From NCBI RefSeq assembly GCF_905220565.1, contig NC_059398.1, positions 16,141,210 through 16,205,209 of the forward strand: DNA of 64,000 bases, read 5' to 3'. This DNA is from Melitaea cinxia (taxonomy: Eukaryota; Arthropoda; Insecta; Lepidoptera; Nymphalidae). Shown piece after piece: positions 35,818-47,690 of the stretch (the stretch's first letter is position 1; each line of letters opens with the position of its first letter). The notes beneath the pieces were generated by a model. The model worked only from the letters and a program-made list of their open reading frames with translations. It searched no databases and was not told the origin of the DNA. A program made the translations under genes and the position numbers.

Positions 35818-36100
35818 GAGGTAGGGCACAGTAGGAAGTATCCTGCTCAAAATCTGGAGCAGCCCGACTGGGGTAGTAAGTACCTCGACCTTGGAGAATA
35901 TCATAGCTAAATAATACTGCTTTTAAGTACTGTTGTGCTCCTGCTGTAAGTAAGGTGACCAGAGCTCTTGAGGGTATTGAGGGTAGGGTCGCCAACGCGT
36001 TTGCGATGCTTCTGATGTTGTAGATGTCTATAGGCTATGGTGATCGCTTACCATCAGGCGAGCTATAAGCTTGCGTGCCGACCTAGTTGTAATAAAAAAA
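35818..36100 (+). repeat. LINE 3'-end copy (family B)
   Basis: It carries TATCCTGCTCAAAATCTGGA, ACTGCTTTTAAGTACTGTTG and CGCTTACCATCAGGCGAGCT. It is among the better preserved tails. Confidence 0.7.
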
Positions 36101-36944
36101 ATAGTAGTTGATTGTTATTGAATAACTAATAATTAATAATTTCTACAGAAATTACTTTATTTTTAACTGCTAAAGTAAATGGACTATAAATTAACATTTA
36201 TGTACATCGTATCAAAAGTTATGGCTTTTACACCTAGGACTGTACAGTGTATAGTGTGTACAGTTAACGAAAATAATAGTTTTTTTAACTCTTTATTTAA
36301 TATAGCAATAAATATGTGTATTTTTTTTTCATTTTTTCATAACAAGTTCGACTGTTTCTAAGGTAGAGAGCTTAATGCCTGTGTTTTATGTAATAATCGA
36401 CTGATTATAAATAAATATATTTATATATTAATACGCTAAGGTTAAGATTTGCCTTCCTTTTAATAAAAAACCTCACTATTATTTCACATTAATTATACAT
36501 AATCTTATAGCTAATTTCTTGCTCTACAACACGTAAATGTTTTACTTATTTAGAGCTAATTATTCGTACGGATATTGCTATTATACAATAATCCATAAAA
36601 TCAAACGTGTATAAATATTTCACTGAGTAAAATACAGGGGCGTTATCAACCGCGCCAAATACTTTTCAAAAGTAATTCGTCAGATTTAAGATGGACAAAT
36701 GGAAAATGTTTACCTTTTTAAACTTATTTATAAACTAAGATCTATAATTCATAAATCAGTAGCTACATAAAATATATAACATTATAAATATGTCACTTAT
36801 AATTCCCTAAACGCGTTAATATTTAGGTTAATCTCTAATATTAAGTGGGTGGTAGTTCGCTTTCGACTATGCAATAGAAGGAGATTTATATATGTCTAAA
36901 ATTTGTTATATCGTCATAGACGAATGTATTTTTTAATGATTTCA

Positions 36945-37415
36945 TTCAAAAGACGAGCAGGTTCTTAATTCGACTGTACTTTTTTTTAAATGTGTTTTGT
37001 TACCTCATAACTTATTATTGTACGTACTGAGTGAGAGTGGTGATTTTTTAAGTAAAAGTTCTTTAGGCGCATGAGGGTAAAATTTTTACGGATGAAACGC
37101 AATAATAATAATAATAATAATAATATTATTGTCAAGAAGCTGTGCAACGTTTTTGTCGAACAACAGAGCCACCTAGCGTGTCCTATAGAAACTACAAAGA
37201 TTGTTACATTAATATCGATAGTATTACATTGCAAACTAAGTAGATGGCGCTGGAACGGAATTTATTTTTTTAATTTTTGATTATAATCTGACAAGTAAGT
37301 AGATACTTTTTGGGTTATCTCTAATAACTCTCTTTAATAACTTTTTTCTGCGTTGTACTACTGATAAATGTAATTGAAGTCGAGTTTTTTCGGTTGCGGG
37401 CAAATACAATAATCT
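36945..37415 (+). repeat. Diverged AACCGACTTC-family copy with an AAT microsatellite
   Basis: The edges GAGCAGGTTCTTAATTCGAC and TAATTGAAGTCGAGTTTTTT followed by GCGGGCAAATACAATAATC match the family ends. Inside, an (AAT)8 tract lies at 37101-37124. Confidence 0.55.
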
Positions 37416-37437
37416 TTACGTAATTTTAGTAACAGAA

Positions 37438-37993
37438 TCCTACTAATATCATAAACGTGAAAGTTTGTATGTATAGGTGTATGGATGTGATGTTCACGCA
37501 AAAGCTACCGAATATATTTTAATGAAAGTTAAAAATAATTTAGCTTATAGATTAAAATAACACATATCCTATAATTTTTAAAGATAGTGTGTTAATTGAC
37601 CAAAATATAACGATAATTGTCAAGTAAGTCGAAATAAAATCTGGCTGCTAAAATAAAATTTGCGAGTTATTCTGGCATGCGCTGCAAAAACTGTTGAATT
37701 TACACGTATATAATGTATATAAGAGAAATGTTTATCTTAATTAGTCCTACAAAAAAGTCCGCAACAGCATGTATCTAGCTTTTATGAGTAAGCCATTATC
37801 GTAAAAACAGTGAACCATAAAAACAATAAAAATTGATAATATATTTCTAATGCACATTTGGTAGTAAAAAATTGATTTTGATGTTGCAGAACTAATTTTG
37901 ATGAATTTTGGTATAAAGATAGATATTGAGCAGATAATAAGCTACTCGAAGTACTTACAAATCCTGCGCAGACGAAGTCGCGGTACCAGCTAC
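37438..37993 (+). mobile_element. Possible Helitron, diverged
   Basis: The start TCCTACTAATATCATAAACG and the end region GACGAAGTCGCGGTACCAGC fit lepidopteran Helitrons, but the terminal CTAG reads CTAC. The 88-codon minus-strand frame inside is not convincing. Confidence 0.45.
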
Positions 37994-38514
37994 TACTCGT
38001 ATAAAGGCGAAGTAATCCTTTGAGTAACAATACAATTTTTACATTCATCTGTTACCATTACTTTTACTAGAGTAATTACGAATGCAAGGCGAAAGGTTCG
38101 CCCTTAGCCCTGCAGTTTTGTAAGCCGACACCACTCGCATACCTAATTAAGCTCTTGTAAGCTCCTTCACAAATCGGTGTCGGTTCGGCAATCGGCATAA
38201 CAATATCAGCTCTAATTATACTTTGTTGTTACCGTGTTTTGTGATACCTACTCAAGGTAACTATTTTTAAATAGGGTTCAATTATCAGCGACAAAGCCTA
38301 AAGAGTAAATGTCGGACAAGTTTTACGTCCTTTTTTTTAGTAAAGATGAAATCGAATAATTTATTTAAGTAGGTCTTCATAACACTCGGATATTTTCACT
38401 CTTAAATAAAGGTAAGGTTTTTACAAACGTTTTGCAAAACCTTTAGTGTATAAATTTTATTTATGAAATCGAACAAATAAATTTAACTAATCTTTATTGA
38501 TAAATTTGGTTAAA

Positions 38515-38570
38515 TGGATTTCAATGGTGCCAATATAGCACATACGATTTTGCCAACGACATACAGACCA
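38515..38570 (+). repeat. Fragment of the dispersed GCACAGATGAT repeat
   Basis: Only TGCCAATATAGCACATACGA and TTTTGCCAACG remain. Confidence 0.35.
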
Positions 38571-38729
38571 ATGAATTATTCATAAGACCTTAAAAATATT
38601 TTGACAATTAAGCGCAGTTCCAAAGGATTAAATTCACATCAATGCTTTAACATTTCTATAAATGACTTTAGTAGGTATAGGTTACATTAATGTTTGGTTC
38701 CTTTTATAGTACTTTTAAAAAATATCTTC

Positions 38730-39016
38730 TATATATTAATACGTGAAACAAAAACTTTGTAATGCTTTTTACGGAAATTTCGCGGACAAAGGAGTATGAA
38801 ATTTCGCACGCTTGTAGCTTATATAGAGGAGTGCAATACTAATATTTTTTAATTATACATAAAATATACATTAACTTAATTTCAAAAAAAACATTACATA
38901 CACAACCATGTGACACACAAATGCATATATAATCTTTTATTTATTGTTAAAGTCTGACGTCAAATTGAAAAATTTTATAAAAGGTTCTTTATTTTCATAA
39001 TTTTTTGGTTTTTTGT
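38730..39016 (+). mobile_element. Helitron-like 5' part
   Basis: The start is TCTATATATTAATACGTGAA, the family of 19925-20255. It shares GCTTATATAGAGGAGTGCAA and TATGCATATATAATC-type text. It runs directly into the duplicated 108-bp block. Confidence 0.5.
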
Positions 39017-39124
39017 AATTTAAATTTTTAACTGTGGTGAAATTTCGACTACTGGACGACGACCAGTATTATATAATTAAACAACATTGTTTACATTGTT
39101 TTTGAAGGTGAAGATAAAATTCAA
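39017..39124 (+). repeat. Left 108-bp direct repeat
   Basis: The block (GACTACTGGACGACGACCAG, TTTTTGAAGGTGAAGATAAA) recurs at 39846-39953 with about five differences, 829 bp away. The two copies bracket the element at 39201-39840. Confidence 0.85.
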
Positions 39125-39200
39125 TTCTTTTTTAATTTTTATTCAAATATTATTAATATAAGTAAAAAAAATATAATAATTATTTGTTTGTTTTTTTTTT

Positions 39201-39238
39201 AACCGACTTCCAAAAAAGGAGGAGGTTCTCAATTCGAC

Positions 39239-39289
<51 letters not shown>

Positions 39290-39840
39290 ATGTTACATCA
39301 GAACTTTTGCCCGTGTGGACCGATTTCGACAAATTTTGTTTTAATCGAAAGGTGGTGTGTGCCAATTGGTCCCATTTAAATTTATTTGAGATCTAACAAC
39401 TACTTTTCGAGTTATAGCTAATAATGTGTTTTTACTTGACGCTTTTTTCGTCGACCTACGTTGTATTATACCACATAACTTTCTACTGGATGTACCGATT
39501 TTGATAATTCTTTTTTTGTTGGAAAGGGGATATCCCTAGTTTGGTTACTGTGATAAGGAAACTAGGATCTGATGATAGGATCCCAGAGGAATCGAGGGAA
39601 ACTCTCGAAAATCCGTAATAACTTTTTACTGGGTGTACCGATTTTGATAATTTTTAATTTAATCGAAAGCTGATGTTTATCATGTGGTCACATATAAATT
39701 TTATTGAGATCTGATAACTACTTTTTGAGTAATCTTTAATAACGCGTAGTTGCTTGACTATTTTTTCGTCGATCTACGTTGTATTACTGGTCGATGTAAT
39801 TGAAGTCGGTTTTTTTTTCGTATGCGAGCAAACACAATTA
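39201..39840 (+). mobile_element. AACCGACTTC-family element, one internal module
   Basis: It runs from AACCGACTTCCAAAAAAGGA to ATGCGAGCAAACACAATTA. It carries only one 145-bp module and a T run of more than 40 at about 39242-39285. The frames at 39180-39396 merely read that homopolymer. Confidence 0.75.
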
Positions 39841-39845
39841 TTTTA

Positions 39846-39953
39846 AATTTAAATTTTTAACTATGGTCGAATTTCGACTACTGGACGACGACCAGTATTA
39901 TATAATTTAACAACATTGTTTACGTTGTTTTTGAAGGTGAAGATAAAATTCAA
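39846..39953 (+). repeat. Right 108-bp direct repeat
   Basis: It is a near copy of 39017-39124 and begins immediately after the element's ACAATTA end. Confidence 0.85.
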
Positions 39954-40374
39954 ATATTAAAGTTAAAACACAAACTTAGTCGCAATCGGAAATGTGGGTA
40001 ATTTTAAAATTACAATCGCGGAAATTTTCTTAAAGTATAAACGTGAAAAATTATTATATTAATTTTATATATTATTTATTTATAATTTATTGTAAACCAC
40101 TACCTTTTACACATCAAGCATATTTTAAGATAGTCATAGACAGTAACAACCTAAGTAAAGTAAGGATAAATTTATGTTTAGCTCGAGAGAGGGTAGGTGG
40201 TGCAGTTATATAATAAACTTGCATGCAAATATATACATAATATACTTCAACAAAATACATATATAATTGCATACATGTATACATAATGCGTAACCTTATT
40301 ATAAAGTAATAAATAAAAAATAATAGATAAAATCCGAGAGAAAACATATTAGAACAAAAAACTCGTTCATATCA

Positions 40375-40770
40375 TCTCCAGTTTAAGACAGTGATCTTTT
40401 ATATACTTCTTAAATCGCAGTAGTGACTTAGCCTCTTTAATATATAACGGCGCACTGTTCCATAACCTTATCAACAGTAAAGGACTGTCTGAAACACTTA
40501 CTATCGTGCATCGGCAACTTCAGTACCTACTTGACTTCGCGATGTCCTCAATACCGAAGCATCCCTCAGATATTTAAATTTACCTTTTAAGTAAATGTAA
40601 CCTTTGGATTAAATAGCACACAATGCAGTAGAGAAAGAATATGCAGGTTCCGGCAAAAGCGTATAGAAATTCACTTGAGGGTAAATTAAAATTCGGAATC
40701 ATGGTCGGATTAGCGATAGCAAAATATGAACCGGACAGCAAGATTTTGTGTCGCTCAAGCTTATGAAGTT
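40375..40770 (-). pseudogene. Non-LTR retrotransposon RT C-terminal remnant
   Basis: On the minus strand one frame, broken by several stops, reads ATQNLAVRFIFCYR, then SDHDSEF, ISIRFCRNLHILSLLHCVLF, NPKVTFT and, after shifts, LKLPMHDSKCFRQSFTVDKV. The order AVRFIF...SDH...RR.LH.LS.L...LF.P...Y, then a basic S/T-rich stretch, is typical of the region after the RT palm in Jockey-like LINEs of insects. At least six in-frame stops show that it is dead. No endonuclease or 3' tail was found beside it. Confidence 0.6.
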
Positions 40771-41279
40771 AAACAAATTACTGGGTTTAAGATGTTTTTA
40801 GTTAAAACTCTAATAACCTATTATAAAAGATTTACCTAAGAATATTATAGGCTATAAAACATCGCATTACGACTCGAACAAACCTATAATCTTAAACATT
40901 AACTCGGACGTATTTTTCAAACCGGTCCAGTAAGTCGTTGCTGTCATAGTAAGGAGTTGAAAGAAAACAACAAGCGAATTGTTCCAGTTTTAGATATTTA
41001 TTTTAAAGTACGGGGAAAGTAACCATAATAATAAGTAAACCATATAAATATAATTAAAGTCACGTAGCCGCGATACTAACTCAATCGATGATATCATAAA
41101 AAATAAATTTATGAAACAGCAACACAATGGTCCTTATCCGAGATCTTTGCGGGTCGACGAATCCTTCTATTTTTTATCTAATCCATTGACCGTACACGTG
41201 ATGTCAATCTTTGAGTTAAAAAGTATGATGATTGAAGATCACAGCCTGCAAGGTCTTGAGACGGATCTTATAATAAAGT
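40771..41279. other. Unassigned intergenic DNA
   Basis: I see no gene or clear element in this stretch. Confidence 0.35.
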
Positions 41280-41466
41280 TCTAATAATATTATATATGGA
41301 TGTATGTATGTTATGTTTGTTACTCTTCCACGCAAAAGCTACAGCATCGTTTTGAATAAAACTTGATACGTAGATAGCTGCAGATCTAGAACACATAGGC
41401 TACTTTCTATCCCGACCTTCCCACGGGGTCGGAAATTATGCGGGTGAAACTGAGTGGCACAGGTAG
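41280..41466 (+). mobile_element. Short non-autonomous Helitron
   Basis: It starts TCTAATAATATTATATATGG and ends GGCACAGGTAG before T. It contains CCCGACCTTCCCACGGGGTC and the family phrase CACGCAAAAGCTACAGCA. Confidence 0.6.
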
Positions 41467-41744
41467 TATACTATATAGCCACTTTTGAAGTGCAATAACA
41501 CATTGTACAATTGTAAAGGAATTGAATTTGAAATAATTCCTTGATGCAATCTTAGACATTCACCTTTTTTAGTTCGAAAAAGGTTAAAATGCCGTGAAAG
41601 AATACACCACAATTCTTTCTTTTTTGTGTTTGTTATTGACAGGAAAAAAAAATGATATACCTAATCCAAAAAAGGCATAGTAATATGCATGTTACTACGT
41701 TTTTACGTTTTTTACGTTTACATTTTACGTTTTTTTTTTTTGAC

Positions 41745-41990
41745 TAGCCCGTTGGCGCAGTTTGTAGTGTTTCTGTTCCGCTGGCTGCGAGTTTGATGCC
41801 CGCCTGAGTCTAGGTGTAATTTTTGCGTTTAGATATTTATATATAAAACTATTTCTATGTATATTTATCAATATATATAGTTATATCAGTCGGATGTTAC
41901 CTATAACACAAGCATTACCTTACTTTATTGCTTATAGGAACAGGCGATCGTGTGTGTATGGTATAATATATTAATGTATTTATTGTACAT
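41745..41990 (+). repeat. tRNA-derived SINE (family S1), best copy
   Basis: The head AGCCCGTTGGCGCAGTTTGT followed by CTGCGAGTTTGATGCCCGCC has decayed A and B boxes. The body has GTAATTTTTGCGTTTAGATATTTATA and a tail TTATAGGAACAGGCGATCGT. Related copies are 40-215, 25365, 30110, 50128 and 52421. Confidence 0.7.
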
Positions 41991-42749
41991 AAGTATGTTT
42001 GAACTATGATTTTTATTTTTTCTAAATAGACTGTTTTTTCTTACCAAAGTTATGCCCTCCAAATCTCAACCATTTGAAACATACCTGCAACAAAAAAAAA
42101 AAAAAAACAACAATTAAAAAAAGCCTTCGATTGTTTTTTTTTTAATATTTATTATCTGTCCCCATTCATATTTAAAAATGAATCTGTCAATATAGCTCGT
42201 GTAAATATCATCACAATAAAAACGAATCCCCAATTCCCTTTGACCACACAGCAATGAATCCAGTATTGTCTCGCAACAACAGAGATGAATATTCTATACA
42301 AGACCACCGTATCTTAAGATAAACTACTTAACCACTTAATTGAAGACAGGTCGGTACTGAATAAAGAACTATATAAAAATGGCATCCAGTAAAAGCAAAT
42401 GCAAGCAAAGGGCATATTATGTTTAAAAAGGTTATTCGTTATTTTTTTTTTTTCTTATGTTTTATTCTTCAATATTTTATGAATATTTTAATATGCGAAC
42501 AGTGATTAATCAGATAGTTACTCAAAAACACTTTTTAAAGAGATATTAATTAACAAGCAGCTTCCTCCATATTGTTTGACAAATATGGATAAATCGAATC
42601 GTAGATAGTCGTATAATTATAGTGATATTCATACGATTATGATTCTAGCATTTGTACGTTATAAACAAAACGTTAAATTTAATAAACAGTAATTAAGTAT
42701 ATGCTGTTGTCATAGACACGTAATAGCGATCGTCACTAGTAGATATACA

Positions 42750-43016
42750 CTAGCTCTGCCCGCAACTTCGTCCGCGTGAAATTTAATAAAATAATTATTG
42801 TTTAGTTCGCAGGGTTATTAAAAAAACTAAGTAGCCTAAGTTACTACATATTACCTCAACTATCTGCCAGTGAAAGTCCCGTCAAAATCGGATTAGCCGG
42901 AACAAACAGAAAGACAGAATGACAGACAGACAGGCAGACAAAAACATATGAATTTAGTTAAAAGCTGTTATTTTAATATTACAAACAGACGGTCTAATTT
43001 TATTTATTTGTATAGA
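42750..43016 (-). mobile_element. Non-autonomous Helitron, 267 bp
   Basis: Reversed, it starts TCTATACAAATAAATAAAAT and ends with CTAG before T. It holds a CAGA/CTGT-rich tract near 42915. It is the same family as 27867-28151. Confidence 0.8.
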
Positions 43017-43024
43017 TGTATAGA

Positions 43025-43130
43025 TTTGACGACCTGCCGTGGAGCAGCGGTGGGTTAAGTTCCGACAATTCTGCTACATGTGTAGAAAGACGCTTATGTC
43101 CAACCGCGGGGTGTTATAAGCTGAATCAAT
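43025..43130 (+). repeat. S2 tail fragment
   Basis: The text TGGAGCAGCGGTGGGTTAAG to CGGGGTGTTATAAGCTGAAT is the terminal part of the 33607-33935 family. Confidence 0.55.
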
Positions 43131-43429
43131 AATTTAACTAACTTATCAATCATTTCAATTCAAATAAAACTTATTAAGACGAAATATTATTCGCGAAACA
43201 CGCCAAGTCTCCTATGTTTACATCTGATGACTTTTCTCTTTCCTCGTTAATCTATGGTAACCAGGCATTTTTATGTTTGTTGAAGCAGCAAAAATGCCTT
43301 TGTTCGTCTGTCACATAAACCATGATAAGGTACGCGCATCATGAAAGGTCATCATCCGGTAAATGAGAGCGTGCGGGAGGCGTGTTTTGTGCTTTTTATT
43401 CATCATTTTAATTGTTATTGTTTACAACG

Positions 43430-43745
43430 ACCGCTCTTTTGCCGCGTGCGCCGTGCTGGCGCCTACATACCGACGGTCACGGGATCGATTCCCACTCAGA
43501 GTCGATATTTGTGTTTGTAATAATATTTATATCCTGTATGGTTGTCTGTCCTTGTGGGTCTACCCACGGCGCCTCAAATAGCACTTGTAAGCTGACGGTA
43601 CCGTTGTTATCAGAGAGGCTTGATAGCGTTCGTAACTCTTAGTAGGGAAAAACTCTGCCAACCAGCAGTGGACCAGGGAAGTGGATTAAGCTCTGATCCT
43701 TCTCCTACATGAGAAAGAGGCCTATGCTCAAAAGTGTATATAAAT
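43430..43745 (+). repeat. Long SINE/LINE-tail copy (family S2)
   Basis: The tRNA-like head (CGGTCACGGGATCGATTCCC) is followed by CTTGTGGGTCTACCCACGGC, GCGTTCGTAACTCTTAGTAG and GTGGATTAAGCTCTGATCCT. The frames at 43363-43642 are repeat-derived. Confidence 0.65.
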
Positions 43746-44214
43746 GTGCATAATAGCTGTATACGAACTTCATGCAGTAGTAAATACGCGTATTTAACGA
43801 CCTGGTAGGTAGGGTTCTCACAAACAATATTTATAACTAAGAGATCCGTATGATTTTAATAAAAGAAATATTTTAAAAGTAATTAAAACATTAACATGAC
43901 ATGACATTCAGATGACTCAGAGATACTCTCAGACTGAGAGATGGACTAATAATTTTAAAGTAGTCGATATTAAAATTAAAAATGGGTATGTAGATAAGGA
44001 CTTTGTTACGGTTTCACTAAAATTATTTATACACTCGTGCAGCAGAGTTTGACAGAACACAATTTTTTTAAATAATAAAAGATATCATTGTCCTGTACTT
44101 TATAAGAGGGTTTTAAATCACTTTTAAATTAAATGATACCGTCAATTTAGACTCTTGTTCTTGTTAGTTCTTTTAAAAATTGGCAACATTGTTTTGTGAT
44201 CATTACAAATGTAA

Positions 44215-44432
44215 TATAAATAAATAAATAAACGTCTCACACTCAACGGCCCCCAGTAGGATTTTTTCCTGTGTTGGGGGTCCGCAAACACACACAATAC
44301 ACATGCACAAACGCCCAGACCACGACAACCATCTATATGGCCAATACAAATATCTGTCGTGACCGAGGATCGAACCCGCGACCCCCAGCGCAACAGTTAG
44401 TACTGTGACCGCTGCGCCAACACGTCGTCAAG
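44215..44432 (-). repeat. SINE (family S2), well preserved
   Basis: On the minus strand the head reads TTGGCGCAGCGGTCACAGTA, then GGGTTCGATCCTCGG (B box), and it ends in a (TTTA)n tail. ATATAAA borders both sides and may be the target duplication. Confidence 0.7.
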
Positions 44433-45099
44433 ATATAAAACTAATATTATAGACATAAAAAGTTTGTTTGTTTGTTTAGTCCACTTATCTCAAGAACTAC
44501 TGGAATATATACTTGGAATTGAGATTGATTTTTCGTTAGATAGCTCATTTAGTTTGGGCTGTTTTTCCTTAACTTAAAGTCTGGAAACCGCAGGAAACCG
44601 CTAATATATTATACAGGTTTAAAATATAAAATAGAGAACACACCAAGTAGAATGGGAATCGTTTGTCGGGGTTCCGGAAACACAACACAACGCGACAAAC
44701 ACTTTTATGTCTTAGGAATGTATTTGTTATAGCCAATTGACTGAAATAACTTCAAATTCGAAACAAAATGTTCAGGACAAGAGTTTTTGGAACACTTAAA
44801 AATAATACAAAAGACAAAAGTTACTCTCAAGGGGCAGCAAATAAAAAAAAGAACAAAAAGGTCCAAGTCGTTCAAGTTATCTTTCGAGTACACTGTCATC
44901 TGATCCGAGCCCCTGCGGGTCATCGTGACCTTTGGGTCAGGTTTCTTATGCCCTTTGCTGTCTGCTTCGATTCTGTGTAATTCCTTATCTATATATGCAA
45001 TAAAACTCTAATGGAGCGCATTTTGTACACGAAATGTTATTATATTTTTAGTGTTCCGTATACAAATGCTGCTAACGGAATTGTTTTTTTTTTTTTTTC

Positions 45100-45290
45100 T
45101 TTTGTCTGTCTGTATGTTCCCCGCAGTGTCTCGGTGAGCACGTAAGAGCCGTCGGTCCTAGTTTTTATCATAGACATATAAAACGACCGTTCCTTTTAGT
45201 TGAAGTGGAGCAGCGTGGTGATGTGGCGAAGCTCCAACGCATCTTCTATATGGAGAAGACTATACCCAGGACGTGTACAGGCTGATTTAT
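45100..45290 (+). repeat. S2 3'-half fragment
   Basis: The sequence GTGTCTCGGTGAGCACGTAA to GGACGTGTACAGGCTGA follows the tail order of 33720-33930. The head is missing, and a T run precedes it. Confidence 0.5.
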
Positions 45291-46185
45291 TCCCTTTAAG
45301 TTTGTAACTAATGTTGCTATTGCGAAATAATAAATATGACAGATATAAATAAAAAATAAATAAAGATTTATTTAACAAATTAATTTATCGTTTCGGTGTT
45401 GTAATGTTTTCCATTATAAATGTAGTTATTAAAATTTGATTTAGTGTTACGGAATCCTCCGTGAACCGACTTGACTCCTACTTACTTTTATTGTCTTGTT
45501 ACGTATAAAATCTCTCCGTTTTCTTGGTATGTATACTTACTAATAAATTTATTAATGTTTTTGAATCTCAAATCATATCTGATCTGAAAATCTGATTCAC
45601 TTTTTTATTATATGGATCTCAATTTTTAAATAAATGCTTACAGCTACCTTAGAACCTTAAGAATTAATTTAATTATTATTTAAGCTCAACATGCACTTGA
45701 CATCACAGAAGGACACATAATCATTTATAATAATGAAACCGAGAAGCAAGATTTTAGCGATAAAGCTTTGCACATTTTCATTTTATGTTTTCAATCATTT
45801 TTATGTATCTTTTATTGTTTAACAAAAGTATGTATATTTACTTTATTGTTTTTTTTTTCTTGTAAAAAAATACTACTTCTGTTTTAAAGTCAAACTTTTT
45901 AATTTAGGGTCGATAAAACATTATTTAGTAACGCTGACATCTCAAACGAACGCGGGTTATGTTGTGGGCGTAAGTTGGGATGTAATAAATAAAGAATGAA
46001 ACGAATTATTTCTTCACATAATGTAGAGATTAAGTTATAAATTTATTTTTAATGGACCGTAAAAACTTATGTCGTACATTGAAAATTTGACATTAATTCA
46101 CAAAATATGTGAATACCCACTCCATGTTAATATACCTTTTTGAATCGATAATGTAAATAGTAATGAATGTGTAATTCTTGTATTA
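45291..46185. other. Unassigned AT-rich intergenic DNA
   Basis: I see no gene or clear element in this stretch. Confidence 0.35.
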
Positions 46186-46901
46186 TCACTACATAGTATA
46201 AAACAAAGTCGCTTTTTCTGTCCCTGCATATGTATGTACGCTTAGATCTTTAAAACTATGCAACGGATTTTGATGCGGTTTTTTTAATAGATAGATTGAT
46301 TCAAGAGGAAGATTTATATGTATAATAACATCCATTAAATAGTGGAGAAATACTGTTATTTTTGAGTTTTCTAATGTTATGTCGTAAATAATAATTTTTT
46401 TTTCGCTTAAATTGCAAACGCAGGCTGAACCCTACGAGATTTATCAAAATAATGTACTAAGTATTGTACACATTGAAAAGGTCTACAGAAAACTCCGCGA
46501 TGGTATATACCTATCTCTTATGGATATCCCACAATAACATTTTTTTGTCATTTACTTTTTACGACAAATAATGGCTAATTTTCGAAGCGATTTTAACCAA
46601 TACAGCATTAATCCTTATCCAATTAAATACCTTAAATATGTTTTTTATTTAATATAGATCTATATGGCCTTTTACAGCATATGATTTAAATGAATATTTT
46701 CGAAGATATTACAGATTTAAAAATCGCGGTACGTAGCGTTTGCGGCGGTTCCAGCCGGCTTTTACTCTAAGTTAACGCGTGCGGGCCACGGGCAGTAATG
46801 AATAAATCAAAACTACTGGATCGATTTTAATCATTTTTTCAGTGAATGACATAGGCTATAATTATATTTTATACCCGTGCGAAGCCGGAGCGGGTCGCTA
46901 G
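46186..46901 (+). mobile_element. Non-autonomous Helitron, 716 bp
   Basis: It starts TCACTACATAGTATAAAACA after A and ends GGAGCGGGTCGCTAG before T. It is the longest Helitron here, and 26083-26285 and 5029-5226 are deleted relatives. It contains no Rep/helicase coding sequence. Confidence 0.8.
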
Positions 46902-47001
46902 TAACTAATATAATATATGTAAACAGGCACATATGACATACATACACGTATAGATTTATAAGTAATTATAATATTATGAATACTATATAAAGGAAATTAA
47001 A

Positions 47002-47293
47002 GTTGTCTGTTTTGTCAAAGATTTTCATTGTAATTTGAAACTTTGAATAGTTATGGGTTTCTGTAAAGAACTCACTATAGACGGCGCCACGGTTCGCTTA
47101 AACCGAATATAAAAATCATTATATCAAAAATTTCGATCTAACGGGTACACCGTTCCATAGCTTAATTGGCTAGACCACCGACACGGTCAGTCGGGCATGC
47201 AGGTTCGATCCCCGCTGGAACGGTCGATTTTTGATATGATATTAAAAAATGTTTAAAATTCCTAATGTGTGGGTAACACAAAAATAAAAATAC
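47002..47293 (+). mobile_element. Dispersed copy of the tRNA-bearing cassette, 292 bp
   Basis: An 8-bp direct repeat AAATTAAA lies at 46994-47001 and 47294-47301. The order inside matches the 311-bp units: CAAAGATTTTCATTGTAAT, GAACTCACTATAGACGGCGC, the tRNA-like block, GATTTTTGATATGATATT and the A-rich end ACACAAAAATAAAAAT. The tRNA-like block begins about 150 bp from the 5' end, unlike an ordinary SINE, whose tRNA head is terminal. Confidence 0.75.
47151..47223 (+). pseudogene. Degenerate tRNA-like block, anticodon GGT
   Basis: The 73-nt frame and the A box TAGCTTAATTGG are kept. The D stem (GCTT/GACC) and the T stem (GCAGG/CCCGC) each have a mismatch. Anticodon loop ACGGTCA retains GGT and C33. 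Confidence 0.7.
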
Positions 47294-47329
47294 AAATTAA
47301 AAGGAAAATTATATAACAAAGGACAATTA

Positions 47330-47690
47330 TCTGGCTCAAAATCTGGAGAAGTAACTCACTTACAAAATAAATAAATAAACGCTTCACACTCCACGGCCCC
47401 CAGTAGGATTTTCTCCTGTGTCGGGGGTCCGGAAACACACACAATACACAAGCACAAACGCCCAGACCACGACAAACATCTATATGGCCAATACAAATAT
47501 CTGTCGTGAGCGAGGATCGTTCCGCCAGCGTAACAGTCAGTACTGTGGCCGCTGCGTCAAGTGGCGTCAACACATCGTCAAGCAACACACACACACAGCT
47601 AAATAATACTGCTTTCAAGCAGTGTAGTATTCCTGTGTGAGTTAGGTAGCCATAGCTTCTAGATACGCGCTGTGCCTGGTTGCGCTATAT
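47330..47690 (+). repeat. LINE 3'-end copy (family B) split by a SINE
   Basis: CTGGCTCAAAATCTGGAGAAG lies before the SINE. GCTAAATAATACTGCTTTCA and TTCCTGTGTGAGTTAGGTAG lie after it, in the normal order of the family B tail. Confidence 0.65.
47367..47590 (-). repeat. SINE (family S2) nested in the LINE tail
   Basis: It is highly similar to 44215-44432, from the AAATAAATAAATAAACGCTT tail to CATCGTCAAGCAACACAC. The B-box region has lost several bases (GAGGATCGTTCCGCC). Confidence 0.7.

Noticed and set aside
39180..39396. ORFs with poly-Phe or poly-Lys
   Set aside because: They translate the long T homopolymer inside a MITE-like repeat.
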